Source: Hevea brasiliensis (taxonomy: Eukaryota; Streptophyta; Magnoliopsida; Malpighiales; Euphorbiaceae). From it: a stretch of 64,000 nucleotides of DNA. The notes under the pieces were generated by a model. The model ran no database searches, had not been told where the DNA came from, and saw only the letters and a list, made by a program, of their open reading frames with translations. Shown in pieces: positions 1 through 12,025 of the stretch (within the stretch, counting starts at the first letter, position 1; each line of letters starts with the position of its first letter). Location of the stretch: NCBI RefSeq assembly GCF_030052815.1, contig NC_079494.1:40286467-40350466 (forward strand), written 5' to 3'. Made by a program: the position numbers and the translations under genes.

Positions 1-3000
1 ACAGTATAGCCAAGCAAGATATGCCACACAGTGTACCGGAACACTATATTTTATCTCAATTATTTTTATCCTTAATTTATTTCTTCATGGTTATGAAGTG
101 CAATTTGTGAAATTTAACTCATTTAAGTCATTTATTGAAATTATAAATTCATTTGAGATTCCGAAAATTTTATAGAAAATCTGGCAGAGTACCGGCTAAA
201 AATGGAGAAAATAGTTCTTCAGAACCTGTAAAAAAACCACTTCCAAAAGTCATTCAGTTCCACAACTCTCAATTTTCTCATCAATTCTAAAAAATTCTTC
301 TAGTTGTCATTCATTCATTTTAGATCTCAAAACATAAATAAATACTCAATTTTCATTTATAATTAAAAATTTACAAATACTGACATTCATACAAAATTAT
401 ATTACATGGGTTTCACATATACATGATAAAATAAAAGTTTAATTTTAAAGTAAAAATAGTATAAAATACCAAAATGGGACCTATTATCCTACCAATGCAC
501 TGTAGCCTATGAGGTGACAAGGACACTATGCAGATGTGTGAATAGGCCTCACCCAGTTTGTGGTCTGGTGGGCTCTCTGTTAGTCTCTCTAGAACCTACG
601 TGTGGCAAAAAGCAACGTGCTAAGTAATATTGCTTAGTGGTGCCAATAATACAAGAAAATATAATATACAAATAAAAGTAAAAATTTCCTAGTTATTGTG
701 CTTATAAGAAATAAATAATTACTAGCTTATTGTTTAGTTGAAGGCTAATTACATCTTATCATATTAATTCTTTCTAGCATTTTATTAATTGTTTTCTTGA
801 TGATTTTGAGCATCTTTTTATTGTAATCATTCTTGTTCTTTATCTTGATATTTAATTTCCTTACTTCCTTTAATTATCAATTCAATTACATTTATACTTT
901 TCCATGCCCAAGTAACCTATACAAATTGACCGGATTGGATAAATGGCTAAACTAGCACTGGGTACCAGGTACCTTGGGCCATCACACCATCGATCACAAT
1001 GTGTCTCCCGGTGTACAGAAAGAATGGCTAATAAGCCATAAAAGCAATAAGGCATAAAACCAAGTATAACATCATAATCAGTATAGCCATAGGCTATCAT
1101 ATCACAGAATGGTATGAAGCCATATATAGTACTACTATCAGAATCCTATTGGCATGCCAACCTATCCAAACCAATCTCACTAGATGTACTAGGGCACATT
1201 ACAAGGTTTTTTTCTTGAATATTTGAACTTAATATGTGAGGTTACTATTCATTTAGTCATTTAAGTTAAAATATAGATTTTCTCATAAATAATAGTTACA
1301 TGAGTTCTAATCACATAAATTTACCACATTTGGTTCCCAAAAGTGTTGGTATTAGTTGTCAATCCATACTTCTAACCAATGGAAAATAAATAAAAAATTT
1401 TAGTTTTGGCTACTAGAGTTCACTGTTCCATTAGGCCATTCTACAATAAGAATTTGGCCAAGTGTTCTCAATCAAAGTTGTTCTTTATTCTGTCTAGTTA
1501 TATTTCACTTTTTGAATCACCCCATTTGGAGTTTTCTAGCTCAAGTTATGACTATTTTACTATAACTGGTCGGATTACCTTTACCCTGAATTTCTGGGCA
1601 ATTTTGGTTCTGCTAGATTTGGTAGTTCAACTTTAGCTAGCAATTTCATTTAGTTAAGTCCAAAATTTGAGTTTGTGTTCTACAATGACAGTTGTTCTAA
1701 TTTGCCTAAGCTTTCAATTGATATAAATTTCAGGTCAATTGGACATTTTTACACTGAGTTATGACCAAATGAATGAATATTGTTCATTTGGTCATTCTGC
1801 CTAGACAGAATTGGTGCTATCCAGATTTGGTCAATTTTTTAGGGCATCCTAAGTTTGTTTTCTAGACAGGTTTCCTTCATCAAAGTTGTGCCATTATGTG
1901 TCTAATTTTATGTCCAATTGGCTTTGCACCAATTGAACCTACACAACTCAAGTTATAGCTGCCCAAACTTGCTGGACTCACATCCAGACCTGCAGGGCAC
2001 ATTGGACAGCATACCTAACCTCAATTCCCTTGGCACCATTCACTCAATTTCCTACTTAAACATGACCAAATGGTCACTAATTGACCATTACAACATCTTT
2101 CCAACAATACATAAACAAAATCCCAATTTTGGTGCCTAAACCCTAACTCCAACAACTACAATTCTTTATATACATACAATCCATGAATTAAAATACCAAA
2201 ATCATGTTCAATGGAAGCCATACACAACTATTATATAATCAAATTGATGAAACCCTAAGGTACCCTAAGGCTGCCAAAATTTCATGGGGCAAGTTCATAC
2301 ATCTTTAATTCATTTTTCATCAAATTTTCAGCTTAACTCAACTTAGATTCATGCTTAGAAAAGAGTGGAAGCAAAAAAATTGGCACTAACCTTGACTTAA
2401 TCACTTTCCAAGACTTCAAAAATTCACTTTCTTCCTTTCTTTTTGCTGTCCAAAGCTTGCTCTAGGTGTGAGGATGAGTTTTTGTGAAGGGAATCTAGGG
2501 TTTTAAGCTGGTTTAGTGGGTTAACCAAAGCTTGGTAGAGCTTTAATGGTGGAAGGCAGAGGGAGCTGGTTCGGCTGGAAGAAGAAGGAAGAAGCAATCT
2601 GATTTTTTTTCTTTCATTTCTGCCCATTTAATTCATTTTAAGTGAGTTATGGCCATGTGTCACAATGTGATTGGGTGGGAGTATTTTAATGACATCATAA
2701 TGATGTCAAAATTCCAAATTTCCTTCATTTTCTTTCCTTTTCTTTTCTGCTCATTTTCAATTAAATTTTTAACAATATTTATTCACATTTTATGTCATAA
2801 TAATTATTTACTTAATTGGATAAGTCGGTCAAAAATCATCCTTGAAGATGAAATGACCAAAATGCCCTCCATTTGGCTTATCGAGCCAAAATCGTCTGTA
2901 TCGATCTCAAAAATTTTCTAAGTATTTTCTTGGCATTCTAATGTATTGAAACCTCAATGACTCTTCTCTGGAGTCCCAAAAATTAATTCATGAATTTTCT

Positions 3001-3251
3001 CTTGGGTTTAAGGCTTTTAGCTGCAAAGACCGTAACTTCCCTCTAGGTTACCCGTCACCAGGGCACCGGCTCATTTAACTTAATTGTATTTTATTTCTAA
3101 AATTTTTTCTAAACTTTTCTTCTTATTATTTGAGTTATTTATGACTCCTCACTCTAGTCTAAATATTTTTTTCTGACGTTCTACCTTTCCGGACCGGCAC
3201 CGGTCACTAAAACAGTAGAGTGTACGGAATTGCTACAGTGAGGGTGTTACA
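1..3251 (-). mobile_element. LTR 1 of a tandem LTR array (Tekay-like, truncated by window start)
   Basis: Seen: this block repeats almost base for base at 3464-6728 and 6942-10155. On the minus strand it starts with TGTAACACCCTCACTGTAGC at 3251. Its far end (GGGTAAGGGGTGTCACA in the other copies) lies about 21 bases to the left of the window. Termini are TG...CA with imperfect TGT-ACACC/GGTGT-ACA inverted ends. It has no gene; the short frames in it are not conserved as proteins. It contains the conserved hairpin at 620-637 and the dyad at 1762-1794 discussed in the findings. Inference: a long LTR of a Ty3/gypsy element related to Tekay/Del, because its PBS and PPT neighbours are of that type. 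Confidence 0.85.
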
Positions 3252-3463
3252 ATTCTTTCTCTCTAATAAAAATTTCGCCCTCCAAATTTACCCGTGTAAA
3301 TAGTTGAGGAGCTGCTACTTCCTTATTTCTTCACCTTACCCGAGAAAACAGATCTGCATTAGTGTCACCTCGACTCATATGAATACAATGCATGTTATGC
3401 ACACTATCCCTTTCCATCTATCTATGCCTAGGAACACCTAAATCTGGCTCTGATACCAATAAA
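3252..3463 (-). mobile_element. Minimal internal domain 1 of the LTR array (PBS, gag start, PPT)
   Basis: Only 212 bp separate two full LTRs. Read on the minus strand from 3463: a 5-base spacer, then a primer binding site TGGTATCAGAGC at 3458-3447 (complement of the initiator tRNA-Met 3' end). An ATG follows at 3378 with 15 open codons (MSRGDTNADLFSRVR) and a stop. The domain ends with a gag-pol downstream type sequence and a purine-rich tract AGAGAGAAAGAAT directly before the next LTR. Inference: the gag start was fused to the pol 3' flank by a large internal deletion, leaving only the cis-acting signals. The 15-codon gag start is a guess from position. Confidence 0.8.
3447..3458 (-). other. 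Primer binding site, initiator tRNA-Met type
   Basis: On the minus strand this reads TGGTATCAGAGC, five bases after the LTR end at 3464. That is the standard plant iMet primer site. The matching site in the second internal domain (6925-6936) carries one change (TAGTATCAGAGC). Confidence 0.85.
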
Positions 3464-6400
3464 TGTGACACCCCTTACCCGTCTACAGTATAGCCAAGCA
3501 AGATATGCCACACAGTGTACTGGAACACCATATTTTATCTCAATTATTTTTATCCTTAATTTATTTCTTCATGGTTATGAAGTGCAATTTGTGAAATTTA
3601 ACTCATTTAAGTCATTTATTGAAATTATAAATTCATTTGAGGTTTCGAAAATTTTATAGAAAATCCGGTAGAGTACCGGCTAAAAATAGATAAAACAGTT
3701 CTTCGGAACCTGTAAAAAAAACACTTCCAATAGTCATTCAGTTCCACAACTCCCAATTTTCTCATCAATTCTAAAAAATTCTTCTAGTTGTCATTCATTC
3801 ATTTTAGATCTCAAAACAAAAATAAATACTCAATTTTCATTTATAATTACAAATTTACAAATACTGACATTCATACAAAATTATATTATATGGGTTTCAC
3901 ATATACATGATAAAATAAAAGTTTAATTTCAAAGTACAAACAGTATAAAATACTAAAATGGGACCTAGTATCCTACCAATGCACTGTAGCCTATGAGGTG
4001 ACACGGATACTATGCATATATGTGAACAGGCCTCACCCAGTCTGTGGCCTACTGGGCTCTCTGTCAGTCTCTCCAGAACCTACGCATTGCTAAAAGCAAC
4101 GCGCTAAGCAATACTGCTTAGTGGTGCCAATAATACAAGAAAATATAAAATGCAAATAAAAGTAAAAATTTCCTAGTTATTGTGCTTATAAGAAATAAAT
4201 AATTATTAACTTATTGTTTAGTCGAAGGTTAATTACATCTTATAATATTAACTCTTTTTAGCATTTTATTAATTATTTTCTTGATGATTTTGAGCCTCTT
4301 TTTATTGTAATCATTCTTGTTCTTTATCTTAATTTTTAATTTCCTTACTTCTTTTAATAATCAATTCAATTACATTTATACTTTTCCATGCCCAAGTAAC
4401 CTATACAAATTGACCAGACTAGATAAACGGGTAAATTAGCACTGGGTACCACGTACCTCAGGCCGTCACATCATCGGTCACAATGTGTCTCCCGGTGTGC
4501 AGACAGAATGGTTAATAAGCCATAAAAGTAATAAGGCATAAAGCCAAGCATAACATCATAATCAGTATAGCCGTAGGCTATCATATCACAGAATGGCATG
4601 AAGCCATATGCAATACTGCTATCAGAACCCTATTGGCTTACCAACCTATCCAAACCAATCTCACTAGGTGTACTAGGGAACATTATAAGGTTATTTCTTG
4701 AATATTTAAACTTAACATGTGAGATTACTATTCATTTGGTCATTTAAGTCAAAATGTTGATTTTCTGATATATAATAGTTACATGAGTTCTAATCATATA
4801 AATTTACCACATTTTGGTTCCCAAAAGTGTTGGCATTAATTGCCAATCCATACTTCTAACCAATGGAAAATAAATAAAAAATCTCAGTTTTGGGTATTAT
4901 AGTTCACTGATCCATTAGGCCATTCTACAATGAGAATTTGGCCAAGTAATCAGAGTTGTTCCTTATTGTGTCTAGTTACATTTTACTTTTTGAATCACCC
5001 CATTTGGAGTTTTCTAGCTCAAGTTATGGCTATTTTACCATTACTGGTCGGATTGCCTTTACCCAGAATTTCTAGGCAATTTTGGTTCTTCCAGATTTGG
5101 TTGTTCAAATTTGGCTGGCAATTTCATTTAGTTAAGTTTAGAATTTGAGTTTGTGTTCTACATGAAAGTTGTTCTAATTTGCCTTAGCTTTCAATTGATA
5201 TAAATTTCAAGTCATTTGGACCTTTTTACACTGAGTTATGTCCAAATGAATGAACACTGTTCATTTGGTCATTTCGCCCAGGCAGAATTAGTGCTACCCT
5301 GATTTGGTCAAATTTTTAAGGCATCCTAAGTTTGTTTTCTTGATAGGTTTCCTTCATCAAAATTGTGCCATTATGTGTCTAATTTCATGTCTAATTTGCC
5401 TTGCACCAATTGAACCTACATAAATCAAGCTATAGCTGTCCAAACTTGCTAGACTCACATCCAGACCTGCAGGGCACATTGGACATCATACCTAACCGCA
5501 ATTCCCTTAGCACCATTCACTCAATTTCCTACTCAAAAATGACCAAATGGTCACTAATTGACCATTACAACATCTTTCCATAAATACATAAACAAAATCC
5601 CAATTTTGGTGCCCAAACCCTAACTCCAACAACTACAATTCTTCATATACATACAATCCATGAATTAAAATGCCAAAAACATGTTCAATGGAAGCCATAC
5701 ACAACTATTATACAATCAAATTGATGAAACCCTAAGGTACCCTAAGGCTACCAAAATTTCATGGGGCAAGTTCATATATCTTTAATTCATTTTTCATCAA
5801 ATTTTCAGCTTAACTCAACTTAGATTCATGCTTAGAAAAGAGTGGAAGCAAGAAAATTGGCACTAACCTTGACTTAGTCACTTTCCAAGACTTTAAAACT
5901 TCACTTTCTTCCTGTCTTTTTGCTGTCCAAAGCTTGCTCTAGGTGTGAGGATGAGTTTTTATGAAGGGAAGCTAGGGTTTTGAGGTGTTTGGTGGGTTAA
6001 CCAAAGCTTGGTGGAGCTTTAATGGTGGAAGGGAGAGGGAGCTAGTTCGGCTGGAAGAAGAAGGAAGAAGCAATCTGATTTTTTTTTTCTTTCATTTCTG
6101 CCCATTTAATTCATTTTAAGTGAGTTATAGCCAAGTGTCACAATGTGATTGGGTGAGAGTATTTTAATGACATCATAATGATGTCAAAATTCCAAATTTC
6201 CTTCATTTTCTTTCCTTTTCTTTTCTACTCATTTTCAATTAAATTTTTAACAATATTTATTCACATTTTATGTCATAATAATTATTTACTTAATTGGACA
6301 AGTCGGTCAAAAATCATCCCTAAAGACGAAATGATCAAAATACCCTCTGTTTGGCTTATCAAGCCAAAATCGTCTGTACCGATCTCAAAAATTTTCTAAG

Positions 6401-6728
6401 TATTTTCCTGGCATTCTAATGCCATCGAAACCTCAATGACTCTTCCCTAGAGTCCTAAAAATTATTTCATGAATTTTCTCCCCGGTTTAGGGCTTTTAGC
6501 TGCAAAGACTGTAACTTCCCTCTAGGTTACCCATCAATAGGGCACCGGCTCATTTAACTTAGTTTATTTTATTTCTAAAATTTTTCCTAAATTTTTCTTA
6601 TTATTATTTGAGTTATTTATGACTCCTCACTCTAGTCTAAATATTTTTTGAGACGTTCTAGCTATCTGGACTGATTCCGATCACCAGAACAGTGGAATGT
6701 ACGGAATTGCTACAGTGAGGGTGTTACA
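3464..6728 (-). mobile_element. LTR 2 of the tandem LTR array (complete, 3265 bp)
   Basis: Complete copy bounded by TGTGACACCCC at 3464 and GGTGTTACA at 6728 (plus-strand reading). It is directly flanked by an internal domain on each side, so it serves as the 3' LTR of one unit and the 5' LTR of the next. The hairpin CTAAGCA-ATAC-TGCTTAG lies at 4104-4121. Unit period from LTR 1 to LTR 2 is 3484 bp and from LTR 2 to LTR 3 is 3478 bp. Confidence 0.88.
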
Positions 6729-6941
6729 ATTCTTTCCCTCTAACAAAAATTTCGTCCTCGAAATTTACCCGGTGTAAATAGTCGAGGAGCTGCTACTTCC
6801 TTATTTCTTCACCTTACCCGAGAAAATAGATCTGCATTAGTGTCACCTCGACTCATATGAATTCAATGCATGTTATGCACACTATCCCTTTCTATCTATC
6901 TATGCCTAGGAATGCCTAAACCTAGCTCTGATACTAATAAA
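6729..6941 (-). mobile_element. Minimal internal domain 2 of the LTR array
   Basis: A 213-bp copy of the domain at 3252-3463, with the same order of PBS (6936-6925, one mismatch), short gag-like start and purine tract next to the LTR at 6728. The stretch just inside the purine tract, on the minus strand, is GAGGACGAAATTTTTGTTAG. That is the usual sequence between the pol stop and the 3' LTR in Tekay-type elements. Confidence 0.8.
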
Positions 6942-9900
6942 TGTGACACCCCTTACCCGTCTACAGTATAGCCGAGCAAGATATGCCACATAGTGTACCG
7001 GAACACCATATTTTATCTCAATTATTTTTATCCTTCCTTGATTTATTTCTTCATGGTTATGAAGTGCAATTTGTGAAATTTAACTCATTTAAGTTATTTA
7101 TTGAAATTATAAATTCATTTGAGGTTCCAAAAATTTTATAGAAAATTCGGCAGAGCACCGGCTAAAAATAGAGAAAACAGTTCTTCAGAACCTATAAAAA
7201 AAACACTTCCAATAGTCATTCAGTTTCACAACTCCCAATTTTCTCATCAATTCTCAAAAATTCTTCCAGTTGTCATTCATTCATTCATTTTAGATCTCAA
7301 AACAGAAATAAATACTCAATTTTCATTTATAATTACAAATTTACCAATACTGACATTCATACAAAATTATATTACATGGGTTTCACATATACATGATAAA
7401 ATAAAAGTTTAATTTTAAAGTATAAACAGTATAAAATACCAAAATGGGACCTAGTATCCTACCAATGCACTGTAACCTATGAGGTGACACGGATACTATG
7501 CAGATATGTGAATAGGCCTCACCCAGTCTATGGTCTACTGGGCTCTCTGTCAGTCTCTCCAGAACCTACGCATGGCTAAAAGCAACGCGCTAAGCAATAC
7601 TGCTTAGTGGTGCCAATAATACAAGAAAATATAATAAGCAAATAAAAGTAAAAATTTCCTAGTTATTGTGCTTATAAGAAATAAATAATTACTAACTTAT
7701 TGTTTAGTCGAAGGCTAATTACATCTTATGATATTGACTCTTTCTAGTATTTTATTAATCATTTTCTCGATGATTTTAAGCCTCTTTTTATTGTAATCAT
7801 TATAGTTCTTTATCTTGATATTTAATTTCCTTACTTCCTTTAATAATCAATTTAATTACATTTACTTTTCCATGCCCAAGTAACCTATACAAATTGACCG
7901 GACTAGATAAACGGGTAAACTAGCACTGGATACTAGGTACCTCGGGCCATCACACCATCGGTCACAATGTGTCTCCCGGTGTGCAGACAGAATGGCTAAT
8001 AAGCCATAAAAGCAATAAGGCATAAAGCCAAGCATAACATCATAATTAGTATAGCCATAGGGTATCATATCACAGAATGGCATGAAGCCATGAACAGTAC
8101 TGCTATCAGAACCCTATTGGCATGCCAACCTATCCAAACCAATCTCATTAGGTGTACTAGGGCACATTACAAGGTTATTTCTTGAATATTTGAACTTAAC
8201 ATGTAAGGTTACTATTCATTTGGTCATTTAAGTCAAAATATTGACTTTCTCATATATAATAGTTACATGAGTTCTAATCACATAAATTTATCACATTTTG
8301 GTTCCCAAAAGTGTTGGCATTAGTTGCCAATCCATACTTTTAACCAATGGAAAATAAATAAAAAATATCAGTTTTGGGTGCTAGAGTTCACTATTTCATT
8401 AAGCCATTCTACAGTGAGAATTTAGCCAAGTGTTCTCAATCAAAGTTGTTATTTATTGTGTCTAGTTATATTTCACTTTTTGAATCACCCCATTTGGAGT
8501 TTTTTAGCTCAAGTTATGGCTATTTTACCATAACTGGTCGGATTGCCTTTACCCAAAATTTCTGGGCAATTTTGGTTCTGCCAGATTTGATAGTTCTATT
8601 TTGGCTAGCAATTTCATTTAGTTAAGTCCAGAATTTGAGTTTGTGTTCTGCATGAAAGTTGGTCTAATTTGCCTAAGCTTTCAATTGATATAAATTTCAG
8701 GTCAATTGGACCTTTTTACACTGAGTTATGACCAAATGAATGAACACTGTTCATTTGGTCATTTTGTCCAGGCAGAATTGGTGCTACCCGAATTTGGTTA
8801 ATTTTTTAGAGCATCCTAAGTTTGTTTTCTGGACAGGTTTCCTTCATCAAAGTTGTGCCATTATGTGTCTAATTTCATGTCTAATTGGCCTTGCACTAAT
8901 TGAACCTACACAACTCAAGTTATAGCTGCCCAAACTTGCTGGACTCACATCCAGACCTGCAGGGCACATTGGACAGCATGCCTAACCTCAATTCCCTTGG
9001 AACCATTTACTCAATTTCCTACTCAAACATGACCAAATGGTCACTAATTGACCATTACAACATCTTTCTAGAAATACATAAACAAAATCCCAATTTTGGT
9101 GCCCAAACCCTAACTCCAATAACTAAAATTCTTCATATACATACAATCCATGAATTAAAATACCAAAATCATGTTCAATGGCAGCCATATACAACTATTA
9201 TACAATTATATTGATGAAACCCTAAGGTACCCTAAGGCTGCCGAAATTTCATGGGGCAAGTTCATACATCTTTAATTCATTTTTCGTTAAATTTTCAACT
9301 TAACTCAACTTAGATTCATGCTTATAAAAGAGTGGAAGTAAGAAAATTGGCACTAACCTTGACTTAGTCACTTTCCATGACTTCAAAACTTCACTATCTT
9401 CCTTTCTTTTTGCTATCCAAAGCTTGCTCTAGGTGTGAGGATGAGTTTTTGTGAAGGGAAGCTAGGGTTTTGAGGTGGTTTGGTGGGCTAACCAAAGCTT
9501 GGTGAAGCTTTAATGGTGCAAGGGAGAGGGAGCTGGTTCGGCTGGAAGAAAAAGGAAGAAGCAATCTGATTTTTTTTCTTTCATTTCTACCCATTTAATT
9601 CTTTTTAAGTGAGTTATAGCCATGTGTCACAATGTGATTGGGTGGGAGTATTTTAATGACATCATAATGATGTGAAAATTCCAAATTTCCTTCATTTTCT
9701 TTCCTTTTCTTTTCTACTCATTTTCAATTAAATTTTCAATCATCCTTGATGATGAAATGACCAAAATGCCCTCCGTTTGGCTTATCGAGCCAAAATTGTC
9801 TGTACCGATCTCAAAAATTTTATAAGTATTTTCTTAGCATTCTAATGCCATCGAAACCTCAATGACTCTTCCCTGGAGTCCCAAAAATTATTTCATGAAT

Positions 9901-10155
9901 TTTCTTCTAGGTTTAGAGCTTTTAGCTGTGAAGACCGCAACTTCGCTCTAGGTTACCCATCACTAGGGTACCGGCTCATTTAACTTAGTTGTATTTTATT
10001 TCTAAAAGTTTTCCTAAATTTTTCTTATTATTATTTGAGTTATTTATGACTCCTCACTTTAATCTAAATATTTTTCCAGACGTTCTATCTATCCGGACCG
10101 ACATCGATCAACGGAACAGTAGAATGTACGGAATTGCTACAGTGAGGGTGTTACA
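6942..10155 (-). mobile_element. LTR 3 of the tandem LTR array (3214 bp)
   Basis: Bounded by TGTGACACCCC at 6942 and GGTGTTACA ending at 10155. It differs from LTR 2 mainly by a deletion of roughly 70 bp near 9735, which removes the TAACAATATTTATTCACATT region present at 6249. Right of it begins unrelated host sequence with AAAAA. The matching target duplication would lie left of the window and cannot be checked. Confidence 0.87.
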
Positions 10156-10849
10156 AAAAATGTGAAGATATTCAACCGAGCTAACATGAGGAAGCTGAGC
10201 AAGTATAACCACCACTTCAAAGATTTAGTAAAGTATCTAAATCCAAGGTATTACGTTAAGTCTGGTTATGCTAGAGTAATAAGTTTACGATGTAACATCC
10301 TCATTTACGTAGTCCATGCGTTCTACTGTACCGACGGCCAATGCCTGCCCGGACAGTCAGGAATGCTTGGAACTATACTATTAATGGTACATAAAGTGAA
10401 ATAACAATATATTATGAACTCTTAATGGTACATAGCATGAAATAATAAAACTATAAGTGCTTAATAATACTAATTTGCCCAAAGTGTACCTAGACTTATA
10501 TATATAGTTGGATCGATTGGTATACCAATTAGGTACTACAGATAGTAGTACTGCCTACATGAATAATCATTGATTGACAAAATGTGTTTGATATGATTTT
10601 TGACTGCTGGCCTTGTGCCTGATAGACAGTTGTATACAGGCTATTATATGCCTGCCCATTGGCCTTGTGACTGACATAACAGATGACATGACAGATGCCA
10701 TTGTGCATAACTTTATTTCTGGCTTTACAAGCCTGACAGCTGGCCTCATGCCTGACAGATGTATACAGGATAAACATATGACTGTCTAACCCGTATGCTC
10801 ATGTGTATTCAGCATTATAGTTTGTTATAAGTTTCTTGGGCACAAATAT

Positions 10850-10921
10850 ACAGATATGATATGAAATATACAGATATGACATGAAATATACCAATATGAC
10901 AGAAAATACATTGATATGATT
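10850..10921 (+). repeat. 20-bp tandem repeat, about 3.6 copies
   Basis: Units ACAGATATGATATGAAATAT, ACAGATATGACATGAAATAT, ACCAATATGACAGAAAATAC and a partial fourth follow each other with a strict 20-base period inside the solo LTR. Confidence 0.8.
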
Positions 10922-11345
10922 CTAAAGACTCTAACATAAGTTTAAAAAAACAAAGAATGAAATAAATACACAGAAAAGATACTACTAAATAATTTATTTC
11001 CAAAGTGCAGTAAAATATGCAAATGACCTAGAATTGCAAAAGTTTACATAGAATTATTATTTATAATTATTTAGTTAAATTTCTTTAAGATTATGCACCA
11101 CTACGCAATTTGCTTAGCGCGTTGGATTTTCCATCGCTTAGGTACTGGAGACCGCATACGCACCGCTATAGCGAGAGTCGCCACAAGAGTACTCGATTAC
11201 TGATTGTCCAAATCACTCTGATCTAGAGTCCAGAGTCACCTCATCAGTTATAATATTTTGGTAGGGTCCATGTATAGACTAGTATTTTTGTACATTTAAT
11301 TATAGTTGATGATGTAATAAATTGTATTGATATTTTTGAGACTGT

Positions 11346-11369
11346 AAAAAAAAAAAAAAAAAAAAAAAA
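11346..11369 (+). repeat. Poly-A tract (24 A)
   Basis: An uninterrupted run of 24 A within the solo LTR. It is internal to the LTR, so it is a homopolymer and not a retroposon tail. Confidence 0.9.
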
Positions 11370-12025
11370 GATTATAAACTTTTGTGTATAATTTCCATAT
11401 GAATGAATGAAAAATATTATTTTCTTGAAATTGAATGAACAGATATGATATAATATGTTATATGACAAGATGAATAAAACATATATGATATGAAATTATT
11501 TTTGACAGGTAACTATTGGAACCCGCCAGATGCCAATAAACAGAGGAGGCTCTGCCCGGGTTTCCACAGAGATAAATTGTGATAGAAAAGAAAATATATT
11601 TCCATATTTTTTCTACAAAGTTTAAAAATTGACAATAGACACGACAGGATAAGATAAGGTACTCAGGCAACGAATGTGGCACACCTTGCTCGGCTACACT
11701 GTAAACGAGTAAGGAGTGTTACATACGAAGCCTACTACCTTCGAAGAAGCATATAAAAACAACTTGGTGTGAGAAAGGAGAATCGAGGTTTAGAAGAAGT
11801 ATTGAAGAAATCCTCATGACCTCTCCATCTTTAGAATCTTTTTCATGTTACAAGAAAATTTTAGGCAAGCACAACACTGAAAGAACGTAGGGTAGGAATC
11901 TATAACTAACTTGGAAGGACTTTACATCAATCAATAAGAAGCATTTGGTAGCTTCTCATCACCAACTCAAATTTGTGAACAACATTGATTGTCGACTTAT
12001 AAGATTGCTGATCTACTATTTGTAT

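Larger units (their letters stand above)
10291..11723 (+). mobile_element. Solo LTR (1433 bp), related to the larger LTR family
   Basis: Starts TGTAACATCCTC and ends GAGTAAGGAGTGTTACA. The 5-bp target duplication TACGA is perfect at 10286-10290 and 11724-11728. Its ends resemble those of the 3.2-kb LTRs in the window, but its body is shorter and distinct. It carries the conserved CACCACT...TTGCTTAGCGCG segment at 11096-11122, a 20-bp tandem repeat at 10850-10921 and an A24 tract at 11346-11369. No internal domain is attached, so it is the product of LTR-LTR recombination. Confidence 0.9.
10156..11890 (+). pseudogene. Unidentified open frame split by a solo LTR
   Basis: Seen: 10156-10290 is 45 open codons (includes MRKLSKYNHHFKDLVKYL), then a solo LTR plus one copy of its TACGA target duplication. 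From 11729 the same frame continues for 53 codons (starts SLLPSKKHIKTTWCEKGE) to a TAG at 11888-11890. The frame is therefore kept exactly across the insertion, about 98 codons in all. It is also open up to the left border with the LTR array, so the true start may lie beyond it. I do not recognise the protein. It is basic and soluble in character, with no clear motif. It could be a host gene or transposon exon killed by two LTR insertions, or a chance open frame in AT-rich DNA. Confidence 0.4.

Noticed and set aside
882..1100. Small frames repeated in each LTR copy (for example MIAYGYTDYDVILGF)
   Set aside because: The frame recurs because the LTR DNA recurs. It carries no domain, is broken in several copies, and lies in non-coding LTR sequence.
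3664..3712. CCGGTAGAGTACCGG palindrome followed by GTTC-TTCG-GAAC hairpin
   Set aside because: Present in several LTR copies but decayed in the 12026 solo LTR and without paired changes. The arms are too short to claim conservation beyond shared ancestry.
10850..10921. Regular short repeats that might suggest a CRISPR array
   Set aside because: They are contiguous 20-bp tandem units without spacers, inside a plant LTR.
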